Assembly (NCBI RefSeq): GCF_018968705.1
Contig: NZ_CP076668.1
Span: 3,669,001-3,733,000, forward strand
DNA length: 64,000 bases
Direction of reading: 5' to 3'
From: Pseudomonas lijiangensis
Lineage (GTDB): Bacteria; Pseudomonadota; Gammaproteobacteria; Pseudomonadales; Pseudomonadaceae
Of this stretch, positions 29,503 through 41,862 are shown piece after piece; position 1 is the stretch's first letter; every line of letters begins with the position of its first letter. A program made the translations under genes and the position numbers. The notes below the pieces were generated by a model. The model saw only the letters and a program-made list of their open reading frames with translations, was not told where the DNA came from and ran no database searches.

Positions 29503-32115
29503 TCAGCGCTTGTCTTCGACCTTCCAGACACCGCCATCATAGAAGGCACGCCAGCCGGTCGGCTTGCCCTCCACTTCGGTCTGAACATATTGCTCTTTGG
29601 TCTTGCGGCTGTAACGAATTACCGCCGGACGGCCATCGGGGTCTTTCTTCGGCGCTTCGCAGAGGAAGTGATACTTGGGATCGATTTCATCCTTGTGCGG
29701 CACGATCTCAATGACCAGCGGCGCACGGGTTTCACGGTTCTTCGGGAACTGGCTTGCAGCCAGGAACAGACCGGAAGCACCGTCGCGCAGGATGTAGGTG
29801 TCATCGACCTTGTCGCACTTGAGCTCAGGCATCTTCACCGGGTCCATCTTCGGTGGCGCAGCCTCACCGCTCTTGAGCAGCTTGCGGGTGTTCTTGCATT
29901 CGGCATTGGTACAGCCGAAGAACTTGCCGAAACGGCCGGTCTTGAGCTGCATTTCGCTGCCACACTTGTCGCACTCCAGGCTCGGACCTTCATAGCCCTT
30001 GATGCGATAGGTGCCCTCTTCGATCTCGTAACCCGAGCAATCCGGATTGTTGCCGCAGATATGCAGCTTGTGCTTCTCGTCCAGCAGATAGGCATCCATG
30101 GCCGTGCTGCAGACCGGACAACGGTGCTTGCCGCGCAATACGCGGGATTCGGATTCACCCTCGTCATCCTCGGCGATCTCGTCACCGGGAGTCAGGTTGA
30201 CCGTTGCCTTGCAACGCTCCTTGGGTGGCAGGCTGTAGCCCGAGCAGCCGAGGAAGACACCGGTCGACGCAGTGCGGATCTGCATCGGACGGCCGCACAC
30301 CTTGCACGGAATGTCGGTCATGACCGGCTGGTTGGCACGCATGCCGCTGTCAGGGGCTTCGGCCACTTCGAGTTTCTTGCGGAAGTCGCCGTAGAACTCA
30401 TCCAGCACGTTTTTCCAGTCGCGCTCGCCCTGGGCCACATCGTCGAGGTTCTCTTCCATGCCGGCCGTAAAGCCGTAGTCCATCAGGTTGGAAAAGCTCT
30501 CGGACAGACGACCGGTAACGATATCGCCCATTTTTTCCGAATAGAAACGGCGATTGTGCAATGCAACGTAGCCACGATCCTGGATGGTCGAAATGATCGC
30601 CGCATAGGTCGAAGGACGACCGATGCCGCGCTTTTCCATTTCCTTGACCAGGCTGGCTTCGGAGTAGCGAGCCGGCGGCTTGGTGAAGTGCTGGCTCGGG
30701 TCCAGCGTCACCAGTTTCAGGGTTTCGCCCTGCGCCATGTCCGGCAGCACACCGTCATCGCCAGGCTTGGACATCTGCGGCAGTACGCGAGTGTAACCGT
30801 CGAACTTCAGGATGCGGCCCTTGGCGCGCAGTTCGAAGTCACCGGCAGCAACGCTGACCGTGGTCGACAGGTACTGGGCCGGCGGCATCTGGCAAGCCAC
30901 GAACTGGCGCCAGATCAACTCGTAAAGGCGCTCGGCATCACGCTCCATGCCCGACAGCTTGCTTGGATGGGTATTCACGTCGGACGGACGAATCGCTTCG
31001 TGAGCCTCTTGTGCGCCTTCCTTGCTGCTGTAGACATTAGGGGATTCCGGCAGGTACTTCTTGCCGAACTCTGTCTCAATGTAATCACGCGCCATGCTGA
31101 CGGCATCGGCCGACAGGTTGGTGGAGTCGGTACGCATGTAAGTGATGTAGCCCGCTTCATACAAGCGCTGGGCCATCATCATGGTTTTCTTCACACCAAA
31201 GCCCAGGCGGTTACTGGCGGCCTGCTGCAAGGTGGACGTGATGAATGGCGCCGACGGCTTGCTGCTGGTCGGCTTGTCTTCGCGCTTGACGATGCTGTAG
31301 CTGGAGGCCTTGAGCTTCTCCAGCGCCGCCATGGCCTGTGCTTCGTTGAGCGGCTTGAAGGCCTCGCCATTTTCCCTGGCGACTTCAAAGCGCACATTGG
31401 CGCCCTTGGCAGTGCCCAGGTCGGCGTGGATTTCCCAGTACTCTTCAGGAATGAAGGCACGGATTTCGCGCTCACGCTCTACCACCAGCTTCACGGCAAC
31501 CGATTGCACACGACCGGCTGACAGGCCACGAGCGACCTTTTGCCAGAGCAGCGGCGACACCATGTAGCCCACGACGCGGTCGAGGAAGCGACGGGCCTGC
31601 TGGGCGTTTACACGGGCGATATCCAGCTCGCCGGGCTTTGAAAAGGCTTCCTGAATGGCCTTCTTGGTGATTTCGTTGAACACCACGCGCTTGAAGCGGC
31701 TGTCATCCCCACCGATGGCTTCGCGCAGGTGCCAGGCAATGGCTTCCCCTTCGCGGTCCAAGTCCGTTGCGAGATAGATGGTGTCGGCATCCTTGGCCAG
31801 CTTGCGCAGCTCTTCGATCACCTTTTCCTTGCCGGGAAGGATTTCGTATTTGGCCTTCCAGCCGTGTTCGGGGTCGACGCCCATACGCGACACCAACTGG
31901 CGCCGGGCCTTTTCCTTGGGGCTCAGTGCGGGCGCTTCGCTCGCAGTTGCCTTGCCACGCTTGGCGGCAGGTTCCTTGGCAGCACTAGCCGAACCGCTGG
32001 TGGGCAGGTCTCGGATATGGCCGATACTCGACTTCACCACGTACTGGTTGCCCAAATACTTGTTGATGGTCTTGGCCTTAGCCGGGGATTCCACGATGAC
32101 CAGCGATTTGCCCAT
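29503..32115 (-). CDS. topA: DNA topoisomerase I
   Basis: Type IA enzyme that relaxes negative supercoils behind RNA polymerase. The 870-residue protein has the Toprim domain ([16 protein letters not shown] at the N-terminus and [13 protein letters not shown]), the catalytic Tyr326 in [13 protein letters not shown] (E. coli Tyr319), and three C-terminal zinc-finger units, for example [22 protein letters not shown] and [21 protein letters not shown]. An Ala/Lys-rich insertion within the Toprim domain (about residues 40-70) is typical of pseudomonads. Confidence 0.97.
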   Translation of the reverse strand: MGKSLVIVESPAKAKTINKYLGNQYVVKSSIGHIRDLPTSGSASAAKEPAAKRGKATASEAPALSPKEKARRQLVSRMGVDPEHGWKAKYEILPGKEKVIEELRKLAKDADTIYLATDLDREGEAIAWHLREAIGGDDSRFKRVVFNEITKKAIQEAFSKPGELDIARVNAQQARRFLDRVVGYMVSPLLWQKVARGLSAGRVQSVAVKLVVEREREIRAFIPEEYWEIHADLGTAKGANVRFEVARENGEAFKPLNEAQAMAALEKLKASSYSIVKREDKPTSSKPSAPFITSTLQQAASNRLGFGVKKTMMMAQRLYEAGYITYMRTDSTNLSADAVSMARDYIETEFGKKYLPESPNVYSSKEGAQEAHEAIRPSDVNTHPSKLSGMERDAERLYELIWRQFVACQMPPAQYLSTTVSVAAGDFELRAKGRILKFDGYTRVLPQMSKPGDDGVLPDMAQGETLKLVTLDPSQHFTKPPARYSEASLVKEMEKRGIGRPSTYAAIISTIQDRGYVALHNRRFYSEKMGDIVTGRLSESFSNLMDYGFTAGMEENLDDVAQGERDWKNVLDEFYGDFRKKLEVAEAPDSGMRANQPVMTDIPCKVCGRPMQIRTASTGVFLGCSGYSLPPKERCKATVNLTPGDEIAEDDEGESESRVLRGKHRCPVCSTAMDAYLLDEKHKLHICGNNPDCSGYEIEEGTYRIKGYEGPSLECDKCGSEMQLKTGRFGKFFGCTNAECKNTRKLLKSGEAAPPKMDPVKMPELKCDKVDDTYILRDGASGLFLAASQFPKNRETRAPLVIEIVPHKDEIDPKYHFLCEAPKKDPDGRPAVIRYSRKTKEQYVQTEVEGKPTGWRAFYDGGVWKVEDKR

Positions 32116-32167
32116 GGATCAGAAAATTCCTGAAAACTAGATGAAAGACAGAGTGGAGCTTATAAAG

Positions 32168-32187
32168 GCCACGCTATATATAGTGGC
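32168..32187. promoter_or_regulatory. AT-centred dyad upstream of topA
   Basis: GCCAC and GTGGC flank an alternating TA core (GCTATATATA), 53 bp before the topA start. The TATATA core could be the -10 region of topA; an operator is also possible. No -35 is assigned. Confidence 0.3.
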
Positions 32188-32228
32188 TACAAGGTGAGGT
32201 CAAGCACAGGCTGTTGTGCGGCCCCGAC

Positions 32229-32465
32229 TCACGGACGGGTAAAAAGACTCGGCTCGACCTGAACCAAAGCAAAGCGCGGCACTTGCTCGCCGTCAACCTC
32301 GACGGACTCGAGGAACATGCTCAAAGGACGTACCCACATCCCGAAATCACCGTAAAGAGCCTGATAGAACACCACTTCTTCCTCGGTTTCGGAATGTCGC
32401 GCAACGCTGAATACCCGGTACTCCGGGCCTTTGTAATGGCGATAGAGCCCTGGCTCTAATTGCAT
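32229..32465 (-). CDS. DUF1653 protein
   Basis: 78-residue cytosolic protein with the DUF1653 pattern: MQLEPGLYRHYKGPEYRVFSVARHSETEEEVVFYQALYGDFGMWVRPLSMF. GAGGG eight bases upstream sets the start at 32465, so upstream in-frame Met codons are not used. It lies between fadA and topA in the PA3012 slot. The family has no known function; its SH3-like barrel may bind nucleic acid. Confidence 0.85.
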   Translation of the reverse strand: MQLEPGLYRHYKGPEYRVFSVARHSETEEEVVFYQALYGDFGMWVRPLSMFLESVEVDGEQVPRFALVQVEPSLFTRP

Positions 32466-32527
32466 GCTGTTGCCCTCTTGAAACATGGCTGAAACAACGG
32501 GTAAAAAAATTGCTTTTTCCAAAATAC

Positions 32528-32552
32528 AAAAGCCGGGGACCAGGCCCCGGCT
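32528..32552 (-). terminator. rho-independent terminator after fadA
   Basis: On the minus strand AGCCGGGG pairs with CCCCGGCT and TTTTGTATTTT follows. It lies about 45 bp past the fadA stop. Confidence 0.85.
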
Positions 32553-32596
32553 CGCATCAATTCAGGGTCCGTTGACGACAACGGCCCCTTTCAATC

Positions 32597-35942
<3,346 letters not shown>

Positions 35943-36101
35943 CAACTGATCTCCACAATAGGGAAGCTGAACAATACTCGCCGAACCTTGAGGCTCGACG
36001 AGACTACGACGTCGCCGTCGATGAACACGCCAAATCAAGCACACCCGCCGACGTGGTAGTCAGAGTTCTGTCAGAGCCGTCTGACGACCAAACGATCAAT
36101 T

Positions 36102-36115
36102 CATACGCCCGTTTG
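36102..36115. promoter_or_regulatory. PsrA-like operator upstream of fadBA
   Basis: CATACGCCCGTTTG matches the psrA operator CAAACGAACGTTTG at 11 of 14 positions; two of the three differences fall in the central spacer. It lies about 160 bp before fadB. Another CAAAC half site occurs at 36089-36093. Confidence 0.55.
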
Positions 36116-36261
36116 ATTTGGGTATGCACACCATCAGGCAAAACCCGAAAATTGTCAATTCGACGAAACATCAATAAAAACGGCGTATTGGCCAGATTGC
36201 AGCCTTGCCCTGATTCAAGCCCCCAAGTTTGATTTGGGCCCATTCAAAAAAGTGATAATGC

Positions 36262-36294
36262 AAAGCTCGGAGGAAACCCCGGACGGGCTTTTTT
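36262..36294 (+). terminator. orphan plus-strand terminator-like hairpin
   Basis: AAAGCTCG (36262-36269) pairs with CGGGCTTT (36284-36291), with one G-U pair, and is followed by TTT. No plus-strand gene lies upstream within 9 kb, so it may end an unannotated short transcript. Confidence 0.4.
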
Positions 36295-36361
36295 GCACCG
36301 TTGAGGCTCGCAGATGAAAAATACTCGGGAAAAACGCGACAAAACGGAGCGTAAGGTCTAA

Positions 36362-36492
36362 AGTCTGGCCAGTGCCTGCAAAGCCGCTCATCGGCGCGCA
36401 GGATTCGGCGATCTACGGCATTGCACCGTAGCGCCACGAATTATCGGCCTGCCTGGCCAACCCCCAGCCCGATGTTGTTGTCGGGCTTTTTA
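36362..36492 (+). ncRNA. candidate small RNA with rho-independent terminator
   Basis: Three consecutive stem-loops stand on the plus strand: 36375-36402 (CCTGC/GCAGG outside GCCG/CGGC), 36407-36435 (GGCG-AT-CTACGG paired with CCGTAGCGCC) and a terminator at 36466-36492 (AGCCCGA/TCGGGCT, then TTTTATT). No reading frame precedes them and both flanking genes run leftward. The 5' end is a guess from the first structured base. The family is not recognised, although length and shape fit a Pseudomonas regulatory RNA. Confidence 0.55.
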
Positions 36493-36513
36493 TTGCCTGC
36501 AAATCAGACGGCT

Positions 36514-36951
36514 TCAGGCCAGCGCCTTGAGCACCGCATCGATTTTCGGCAAGACCTGCGGCTCCCCCTTCTCGCCCCAGAACAAGGCAATCATCTGCGT
36601 ATCGGCCTCGACCTTGAACACGTCCGCCGGCAACGTATTGAAATGATTTATCAGCCCCGCATCCTCACAAGGCTCACGCCAGCGGTTAAGCCAGACACCC
36701 GGCTCACTCTGCCAATAAGCCCAGCACGCACTCTGCGAGCCCGAACGAGGCCGATGATATTGGGCGCAAGGGCTTGGGGGCTCTTTGGAGAGCCAGTGAG
36801 GCCACTCCTGGGGCGCAAGTTGCATGGCCATTCCAAGACGCCGCGCCTCAAGGCGCAAAGCCATCCTGCCGCTCTGCTGACGCGAGGGGCGCAGCCATAC
36901 CAGCGGACTCAACATCACACAAATGATTGACAGAACCACCAAGGTCGTCAT
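36514..36951 (-). CDS. hypothetical protein with N-terminal membrane helix
   Basis: 145 residues: one N-terminal hydrophobic helix (TTLVVLSIICVMLSPLVWL) acting as anchor or uncleaved signal, then a soluble part rich in Trp (PQEWPHWLS, CWAYWQSEPGVWLNRWRE). The start at 36951 is chosen because the helix begins there; a longer frame adds 26 unlikely residues. It probably equals the small conserved gene between fadB and the stress-protein gene in other pseudomonads. The function is unknown. Confidence 0.65.
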   Translation of the reverse strand: MTTLVVLSIICVMLSPLVWLRPSRQQSGRMALRLEARRLGMAMQLAPQEWPHWLSKEPPSPCAQYHRPRSGSQSACWAYWQSEPGVWLNRWREPCEDAGLINHFNTLPADVFKVEADTQMIALFWGEKGEPQVLPKIDAVLKALA

Positions 36952-37206
36952 ATTTCTTGTCCCCGCCCGATCAGGCTCTGTACGAAAAGTGGCCGCAACT
37001 GGAAATATCCGGCATCGAAATGGATGCAAATGCGCGCCGATAAAAGGAGATCACCGAAAGAGTCGCAGAGCAGACAGCACCCTTGCTCGCCAGCTTTCGC
37101 AGCACTAAAAAAATCAAAATAAACAATGGCTTGCAAAAGGGCCTGCCCACAAGCGTGCGAAGAAGCCATACTCACCCTTATCGCAATCCTCTCGGAGGAC
37201 CTCCTT

Positions 37207-37647
37207 ATGTCGTATCAACACATTCTGGTTGCCATTGACCTCACCGACGAGTGCGACCCAGTCATCCGTCGTGCTCGCGTATTGGCCCAGGCCAGCGATG
37301 CCACCCTGTCGATGGTGCACATTGTCGAACCCATGGCCATGGCCTTCGGGGGCGACGTCCCAATGGACCTGTCTCAGCTGCAACAGCAGCAATTCGATCA
37401 GGCCAAGGAAAAGCTGGAAAAACTGAAGGAAAAATACCCGGAGATCAAGGCAGGCGAAAGCCATCTGGTCTATGGTCAGCCACGCCAGGAAATCCACCAG
37501 TTGGCCAAGAACCAGAAGTGCGACCTGATCGTTGTCGGCAGCCATGGTCGCCACGGCCTTGCCCTGCTGCTGGGCTCCACCGCCAATGACGTCCTGCATG
37601 GCGCACCTTGCGACGTGCTCGCTGTACGCCTTAACAAGCCTGAGTAA
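37207..37647 (+). CDS. universal stress protein, UspA family
   Basis: 146-residue cytosolic stress protein beginning MSYQHILVAIDLTDECDPVI. The C-terminal segment VVGSHGRHGLALLLGSTANDVLHGAPCDVLAVR is near the ATP-binding G-x2-G-x9-G(S/T) motif, but the inner spacing is eight, closer to the non-ATP-binding UspA group. GGAGG lies nine bases before the ATG and is part of a tiny GGAGGACCTCC palindrome that could partly mask the ribosome site. It is a single gene closed by a strong terminator (PA3017 slot). Confidence 0.92.
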   Translation: MSYQHILVAIDLTDECDPVIRRARVLAQASDATLSMVHIVEPMAMAFGGDVPMDLSQLQQQQFDQAKEKLEKLKEKYPEIKAGESHLVYGQPRQEIHQLAKNQKCDLIVVGSHGRHGLALLLGSTANDVLHGAPCDVLAVRLNKPE

Positions 37648-37651
37648 AGCG

Positions 37652-37682
37652 AAAAGCCCGGGCATCGCTCCCGGGCTTTTTT
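37652..37682 (+). terminator. rho-independent terminator after the stress-protein gene
   Basis: AAAAGCCCGGG pairs with CCCGGGCTTTT around CATCGCT, followed by TT. Confidence 0.92.
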
Positions 37683-37701
37683 GCATTCCCCCCACACACC
37701 C

Positions 37702-37754
37702 GGTGGGAGCGAATTCATTCGCGAGAGGCCGGTACATCCTAAGAGATGTATCGG
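37702..37754. repeat. REP-like element, family C, with adjoining hairpin
   Basis: GGTGGGAGCGAATTCATTCG at 37702 matches in core (GGAGCGAATTCATTCGCGA) an inverted copy at 62423-62445. Next to it CCGGTACATC (37729-37738) pairs with GATGTATCGG (37745-37754). It lies nine bases from the uup stop. Confidence 0.6.
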
Positions 37755-37762
37755 CTTCAATA

Positions 37763-39673
37763 TCACTCGTCCAGTTCGGCCCAACGCTCCAGCAAGGCAT
37801 CGAGTTGCGCTTGCAGGCTTTCCACCTGAGCCAGCACGGCCGTGGTCTGCTCGGAAGAGCGCTGATAGAAGCCAGGCTCGGCCATTTCGGCAGTCAGGGC
37901 AGCCATCAGCCCTTCCACCTCATCAATCTGCGCCGGCAAGGCTTCCAGTTCGCGCTGCTGCTTGTAGCTGAGCTTCTTTTTCGCAACCGGCATTTCCTGA
38001 GCGGCGACCGGTGCAGCCTGTACCACAGCGCTGTTCAGCTCGGCCTTGCCCGACTTGGTATCGGTCACGCCCAGCAGGCGCGGTGAACCGCCCTGACGCA
38101 GCCAGTCCTGATAACCACCGACGTATTCGCGAACCTTGCCTTCGCCCTCGAACACCAGCGTGCTGGTCACCACGTTGTCCAGGAATGCCCGGTCGTGGCT
38201 CACCATCAGTACGGTGCCCTTGAAGGTCAGCAGCACTTCTTCAAGCAGCTCCAGGGTTTCCACGTCCAGGTCGTTGGTGGGTTCGTCGAGGACCAGCAGG
38301 TTGGCCGGCTTGCTGAACAGCTTGGCCAGCAACAGACGGGCACGCTCGCCACCGGACAACGCCTTGACCGGCGTACGCGCACGTTGCGGACTGAACAGGA
38401 AATCGCCCAGGTAGCTCAGAACGTGGCGGCTCTGACCATCGATATCGATGAAGTCACGACCTTCGGCCACGTTGTCGATCACGGTCTTTTCCAGATCGAG
38501 CTGGTGACGCAACTGGTCGAAGTAAGCGACCTCCAGACGAGTGCCGACCTCGACCTTGCCCTGGGTAGGCTGCAGGTTGTCCAGCATCAGCTTGAGCAGC
38601 GTCGTCTTGCCAGTACCGTTGGCCCCCAGCAGACCGATACGGTCTTCGCGCTGCAAGACCATGGAGAAATCCTTGATCAGCGTCGGACCGCCCGGATGGG
38701 CGAAGCTGACGTTTTCCAGCGTCATCACCTGCTTGCCGGACTTCTCGGCCGTATCGAGCTGGATATTCGCCTTGCCGGTACGCTCGCGACGTTCGCTGCG
38801 CTCGACGCGCAGGGCCTTGAGGGCGCGCACGCGACCTTCGTTACGGGTACGGCGGGCCTTGATGCCCTGACGAATCCACACTTCTTCCTGAGCCAGACGC
38901 TTGTCGAACAGGGCATTGGCGGTTTCTTCCGCGGCCAGTGCCGCTTCCTTGTGGACCAGGAAGCTGGCGTAGTCGCCGTTCCAGTCGATCAGGCCGCCAC
39001 GGTCGAGTTCCAGAATACGGGTCGCCAGGTTTTGCAGGAATGCCCGGTCGTGGGTGATGAACAACACCGCGCCCTGGAAATCCTTGAGGGCTTCCTCAAG
39101 CCAGGCGATTGCGCCGATGTCCAGGTGGTTGGTCGGTTCGTCGAGCAGCAGCAGATCCGGCTCGGAAACCAGCGCCTGAGCCAGCAGCACGCGGCGACGC
39201 CAGCCACCGGACAACTCGGCCAGGGTCTTGTCAGCCGGCAGTTGCAGGCGGCTCAGGGTGCTGTCGACCAATTGCTGCAGGCGCCAGCCGTCACGGGCTT
39301 CGAGCTCCTGCTGGACATGCATGAGCTTGTTGAGGTCTTCCTCGGTCACGCAGTTCTGGGCCAGATGATGATACTGAGCGAGCAAGGAGCCCACGCCATC
39401 GAGACCTTCGGCGACCACGTCGAAGACGGTCCGCTCGTCGGCCACAGGCAATTCCTGGGGCAACTCGCCGATCTTGAGGCCAGGCGCACGCCAGACAGCA
39501 CCGTCATCGGGCTTCTGCACGCCCTTGACCAGCTTCAACATGCTGGATTTGCCTGTACCGTTACGGCCGATGATGCACACCCGCTCACCACGGGCGATCT
39601 GCCAGGACACCTTGTCCAACAACGGCATGGCGCCGAAAGCAAGGGACACATCGCTGAATTTGAGCAGGGTCAT
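37763..39673 (-). CDS. uup: ABC-F ATPase Uup
   Basis: Soluble tandem ATPase of the ABC-F group, linked to ribosome function and to transposon excision. The 636-residue protein has two ATPase units: Walker A GRNGTGKSSM, LSGGWRRRVLLAQAL and LLLLDEPTNHLD in the first, then GANGTGKTTLLKL, LSGGERARLLLAKLF and LLVLDEPTNDLD in the second. A linker of basic helices lies between. The C-terminal 80 residues (SYKQQRELEALPAQIDEVEGLM...) form the DNA-binding coiled coil of Uup. The start MTLLKFSDVSLAFG at 39673 is the family start. Confidence 0.93.
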   Translation of the reverse strand: MTLLKFSDVSLAFGAMPLLDKVSWQIARGERVCIIGRNGTGKSSMLKLVKGVQKPDDGAVWRAPGLKIGELPQELPVADERTVFDVVAEGLDGVGSLLAQYHHLAQNCVTEEDLNKLMHVQQELEARDGWRLQQLVDSTLSRLQLPADKTLAELSGGWRRRVLLAQALVSEPDLLLLDEPTNHLDIGAIAWLEEALKDFQGAVLFITHDRAFLQNLATRILELDRGGLIDWNGDYASFLVHKEAALAAEETANALFDKRLAQEEVWIRQGIKARRTRNEGRVRALKALRVERSERRERTGKANIQLDTAEKSGKQVMTLENVSFAHPGGPTLIKDFSMVLQREDRIGLLGANGTGKTTLLKLMLDNLQPTQGKVEVGTRLEVAYFDQLRHQLDLEKTVIDNVAEGRDFIDIDGQSRHVLSYLGDFLFSPQRARTPVKALSGGERARLLLAKLFSKPANLLVLDEPTNDLDVETLELLEEVLLTFKGTVLMVSHDRAFLDNVVTSTLVFEGEGKVREYVGGYQDWLRQGGSPRLLGVTDTKSGKAELNSAVVQAAPVAAQEMPVAKKKLSYKQQRELEALPAQIDEVEGLMAALTAEMAEPGFYQRSSEQTTAVLAQVESLQAQLDALLERWAELDE

Positions 39674-39879
39674 GATCTTCTCCAAAAACCGGGCGCGCAT
39701 TCTACCTGAGATCACCCGTGGATGTCGGCATTCATGCCACCGGGCAGCGACAGAGTGTGAAGGCCTTATAACATCCGGTTTCATTCAAGGGCGTTACAGC
39801 CTGCGGCAATGCTTTCACCCGAGGCTGGCAAAAGGCTAAGCTAGCGACACTTTTCACGAATCATCTGCTCGGAAGTCTC

Positions 39880-41808
39880 ATGCGCAGTCGCTTGTTCAGC
39901 TTTTTATCCTGCCTGCTGCTCTCTGCCACCGCGGCCCAGAACGCTCACGCGGCAGACCTCAGCCAACAACGCCAATATTACGACGAAGCAAAACGGGCAC
40001 TGGCCAAGGGTGATTCGGGCCCTTATCAAATGTACAAATCGGCACTGGCCACCTACCCGCTGGAGCCCTACCTCGAATACGACGAACTGACGGCGCGCCT
40101 CAAGACGGCCAGCAATCAGGAAATAGAACGATTCCTGGCCGAACACGGCGACCTGCCCCAGGCCAACTGGATGAAACTGCGCTGGTTGCGCTGGCTGGCC
40201 GAGCGCGGCGACTGGCAGCCCTTCGTCAAGTACTACAGCCCCAAGATGAATTTTGTCGAACTGGACTGCCTGTACGGCCAGTACCAGTTGAACAACAACC
40301 TGCGCGCCGAAGGCTATGCCAACGCCGAAAAGCTGTGGATGACCGGCAAGACCCAGCCGGCCGCCTGCGATGCATTCTTCAGCCAGTGGGCCGCCGCCGG
40401 CCAGTTGACCGAACAGAAACGCTGGCAGCGTGCCAAGCTGGCAGCCCAGGCTCGCAACTACAGTCTGGCGAACACCCTGGTCAACAGCCTCAACTCACTG
40501 GCCCCTCAGGGCAAGTTGCTGCTGGCTGTTGCCCAGAAGCCGGAAATGCTCAATAACCCGGCGCAGTTCGCTCCCGTGGATGAAGCCATGTCCGATGTGG
40601 TGGGTCTGGGCTTGCGTCGCCTCGCCAGACAGGACCCGCAAAAAGCCATGGCCATGCTCGACGGTTATGCCGCGACCATGCACTTCTCCCGTGAAGAGCA
40701 GGTGGAGATCGCCAAGGAAATCGGCCTGACCCTGGCTCGTCGCTATGACGACCGCGCTCTGGAGGTCATGACCAAATACGATCCCGAGCTGCAGGACAAC
40801 ACGGTGACCGAATGGCGCCTGCGCCTGCTGTTGCGCCTGGGACGCTGGGAGGATGCCTACGAACTGGCACGTCGCCTGCCTCAGGATCTGGCCAGCACCA
40901 ACCGCTGGCGCTATTGGGAAGCGCGCGCACTCGAGCTTGCCCAGCCGAACAACCCGCTGATCCCGAGCCTGTACAAGGACGTGGCCAAGGAGCGCGATTT
41001 CTATGGCTTCCTGGCGGCCGACCGGACACAGAGCCCCTACCAGCTCAACAACAAGCCTCTGGTGCTCAGCCCTGCTCTGATCAACAAGGTTCGCAACACG
41101 CCGGGCATACGCCGCGCCCTGGAGTTTCATGATCGTGGCGAAATCGTAGACGGCCGTCGCGAGTGGTATCACGTCAGCCGCTTGTTCAGCCGCGACGAAA
41201 TGGTTGCCCAGGCCAAGCTGGCCTATGACATGAAGTGGTACTTCCCGGCGATTCGCACCATCAGTCAGGCGCAGTACTGGGACGATCTGGATATCCGCTT
41301 CCCCATGGCCCACCGCGACACACTGGTCCGTGAAGCTCAGGTACGCGGCCTTCATTCGAGCTGGGTATTCGCCATTACCCGCCAGGAAAGCGCATTCATG
41401 GATGACGCCCGCTCAGGCGTGGGCGCCAGCGGCCTGATGCAGTTGATGCCGGCCACCGCCAAGGAAACCGCCCGCAAGTTCAGCATTCCGCTGGCCTCGC
41501 CTCAGCAGGTGTTCGATCCTGACAAAAACATTCAGTTGGGTGCTGCCTACCTGAGTCAGGTTCACGGCCAGTTCAATGGCAACCGGGTGCTCGCCTCCGC
41601 CGCCTATAACGCCGGCCCGGGCCGCGTTCGCCAATGGCTCAAGGGCGCTAACCATCTGGCATTCGATGTCTGGGTAGAAAGCATTCCCTTCGACGAAACC
41701 CGCCAGTACGTGCAAAACGTGCTGTCTTATTCCGTGATCTACGGGCAGAAGCTCAATTCACCGCAGCCGCTGGTGGATTGGCATGAGCGGTTCTTCGACG
41801 ATCTGTAA
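39880..41808 (+). CDS. slt: soluble lytic murein transglycosylase
   Basis: Periplasmic enzyme that cleaves glycan strands to 1,6-anhydro-muropeptides, the substrates later used by NagZ. The 642-residue protein has a signal peptide ending NAHA, an alpha-superhelical U domain (about 30-440), a linker, and a C-terminal catalytic domain with Glu503 in TRQESAFMDDARSGVGASGLMQL and the family motif AYNAGPGRVRQWL. It matches E. coli Slt70 in architecture and length. Confidence 0.95.
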   Translation: MRSRLFSFLSCLLLSATAAQNAHAADLSQQRQYYDEAKRALAKGDSGPYQMYKSALATYPLEPYLEYDELTARLKTASNQEIERFLAEHGDLPQANWMKLRWLRWLAERGDWQPFVKYYSPKMNFVELDCLYGQYQLNNNLRAEGYANAEKLWMTGKTQPAACDAFFSQWAAAGQLTEQKRWQRAKLAAQARNYSLANTLVNSLNSLAPQGKLLLAVAQKPEMLNNPAQFAPVDEAMSDVVGLGLRRLARQDPQKAMAMLDGYAATMHFSREEQVEIAKEIGLTLARRYDDRALEVMTKYDPELQDNTVTEWRLRLLLRLGRWEDAYELARRLPQDLASTNRWRYWEARALELAQPNNPLIPSLYKDVAKERDFYGFLAADRTQSPYQLNNKPLVLSPALINKVRNTPGIRRALEFHDRGEIVDGRREWYHVSRLFSRDEMVAQAKLAYDMKWYFPAIRTISQAQYWDDLDIRFPMAHRDTLVREAQVRGLHSSWVFAITRQESAFMDDARSGVGASGLMQLMPATAKETARKFSIPLASPQQVFDPDKNIQLGAAYLSQVHGQFNGNRVLASAAYNAGPGRVRQWLKGANHLAFDVWVESIPFDETRQYVQNVLSYSVIYGQKLNSPQPLVDWHERFFDDL

Positions 41809-41816
41809 ACACTGAT

Positions 41817-41849
41817 GGAGGGCAAGTCAGCCGCGCTGCCTTGCCCTCC
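41817..41849. terminator. shared hairpin between slt and the MOSC gene
   Basis: GGAGGGCAAG (41817-41826) is exactly complementary to CTTGCCCTCC (41840-41849) and lies between convergent stops. U tails are poor on both sides. Confidence 0.55.
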
Positions 41850-41862
41850 TCGACACAGCCAG

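Larger units (their letters stand above)
35943..36513. other. 571-bp intergenic region between fadB and the 36514 gene
   Basis: Contains no convincing protein gene. From left to right it holds the fadBA upstream region with a PsrA-like box at 36102-36115, a plus-strand terminator-like hairpin at 36262-36294, and a set of stem-loops ending in a plus-strand terminator at 36466-36492. A 79-codon minus-strand frame at 36004-36243 crosses the operator and is not accepted. Confidence 0.6.

Noticed and set aside
29590..31521. 643-codon plus-strand frame opposite topA
   Set aside because: Antisense shadow of topA.
36004..36243. 79-residue minus-strand frame upstream of fadB
   Set aside because: Covers the PsrA-like operator and the fadBA promoter region, has no ribosome site, and ends in an unlikely Ser/Thr-rich text.
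36400..36440. Hairpin ACGG...CCGT region considered as a tRNA arm
   Set aside because: No cloverleaf, no T-loop consensus GGTTCGAATCC and no acceptor pairing could be found. A small RNA fits better.
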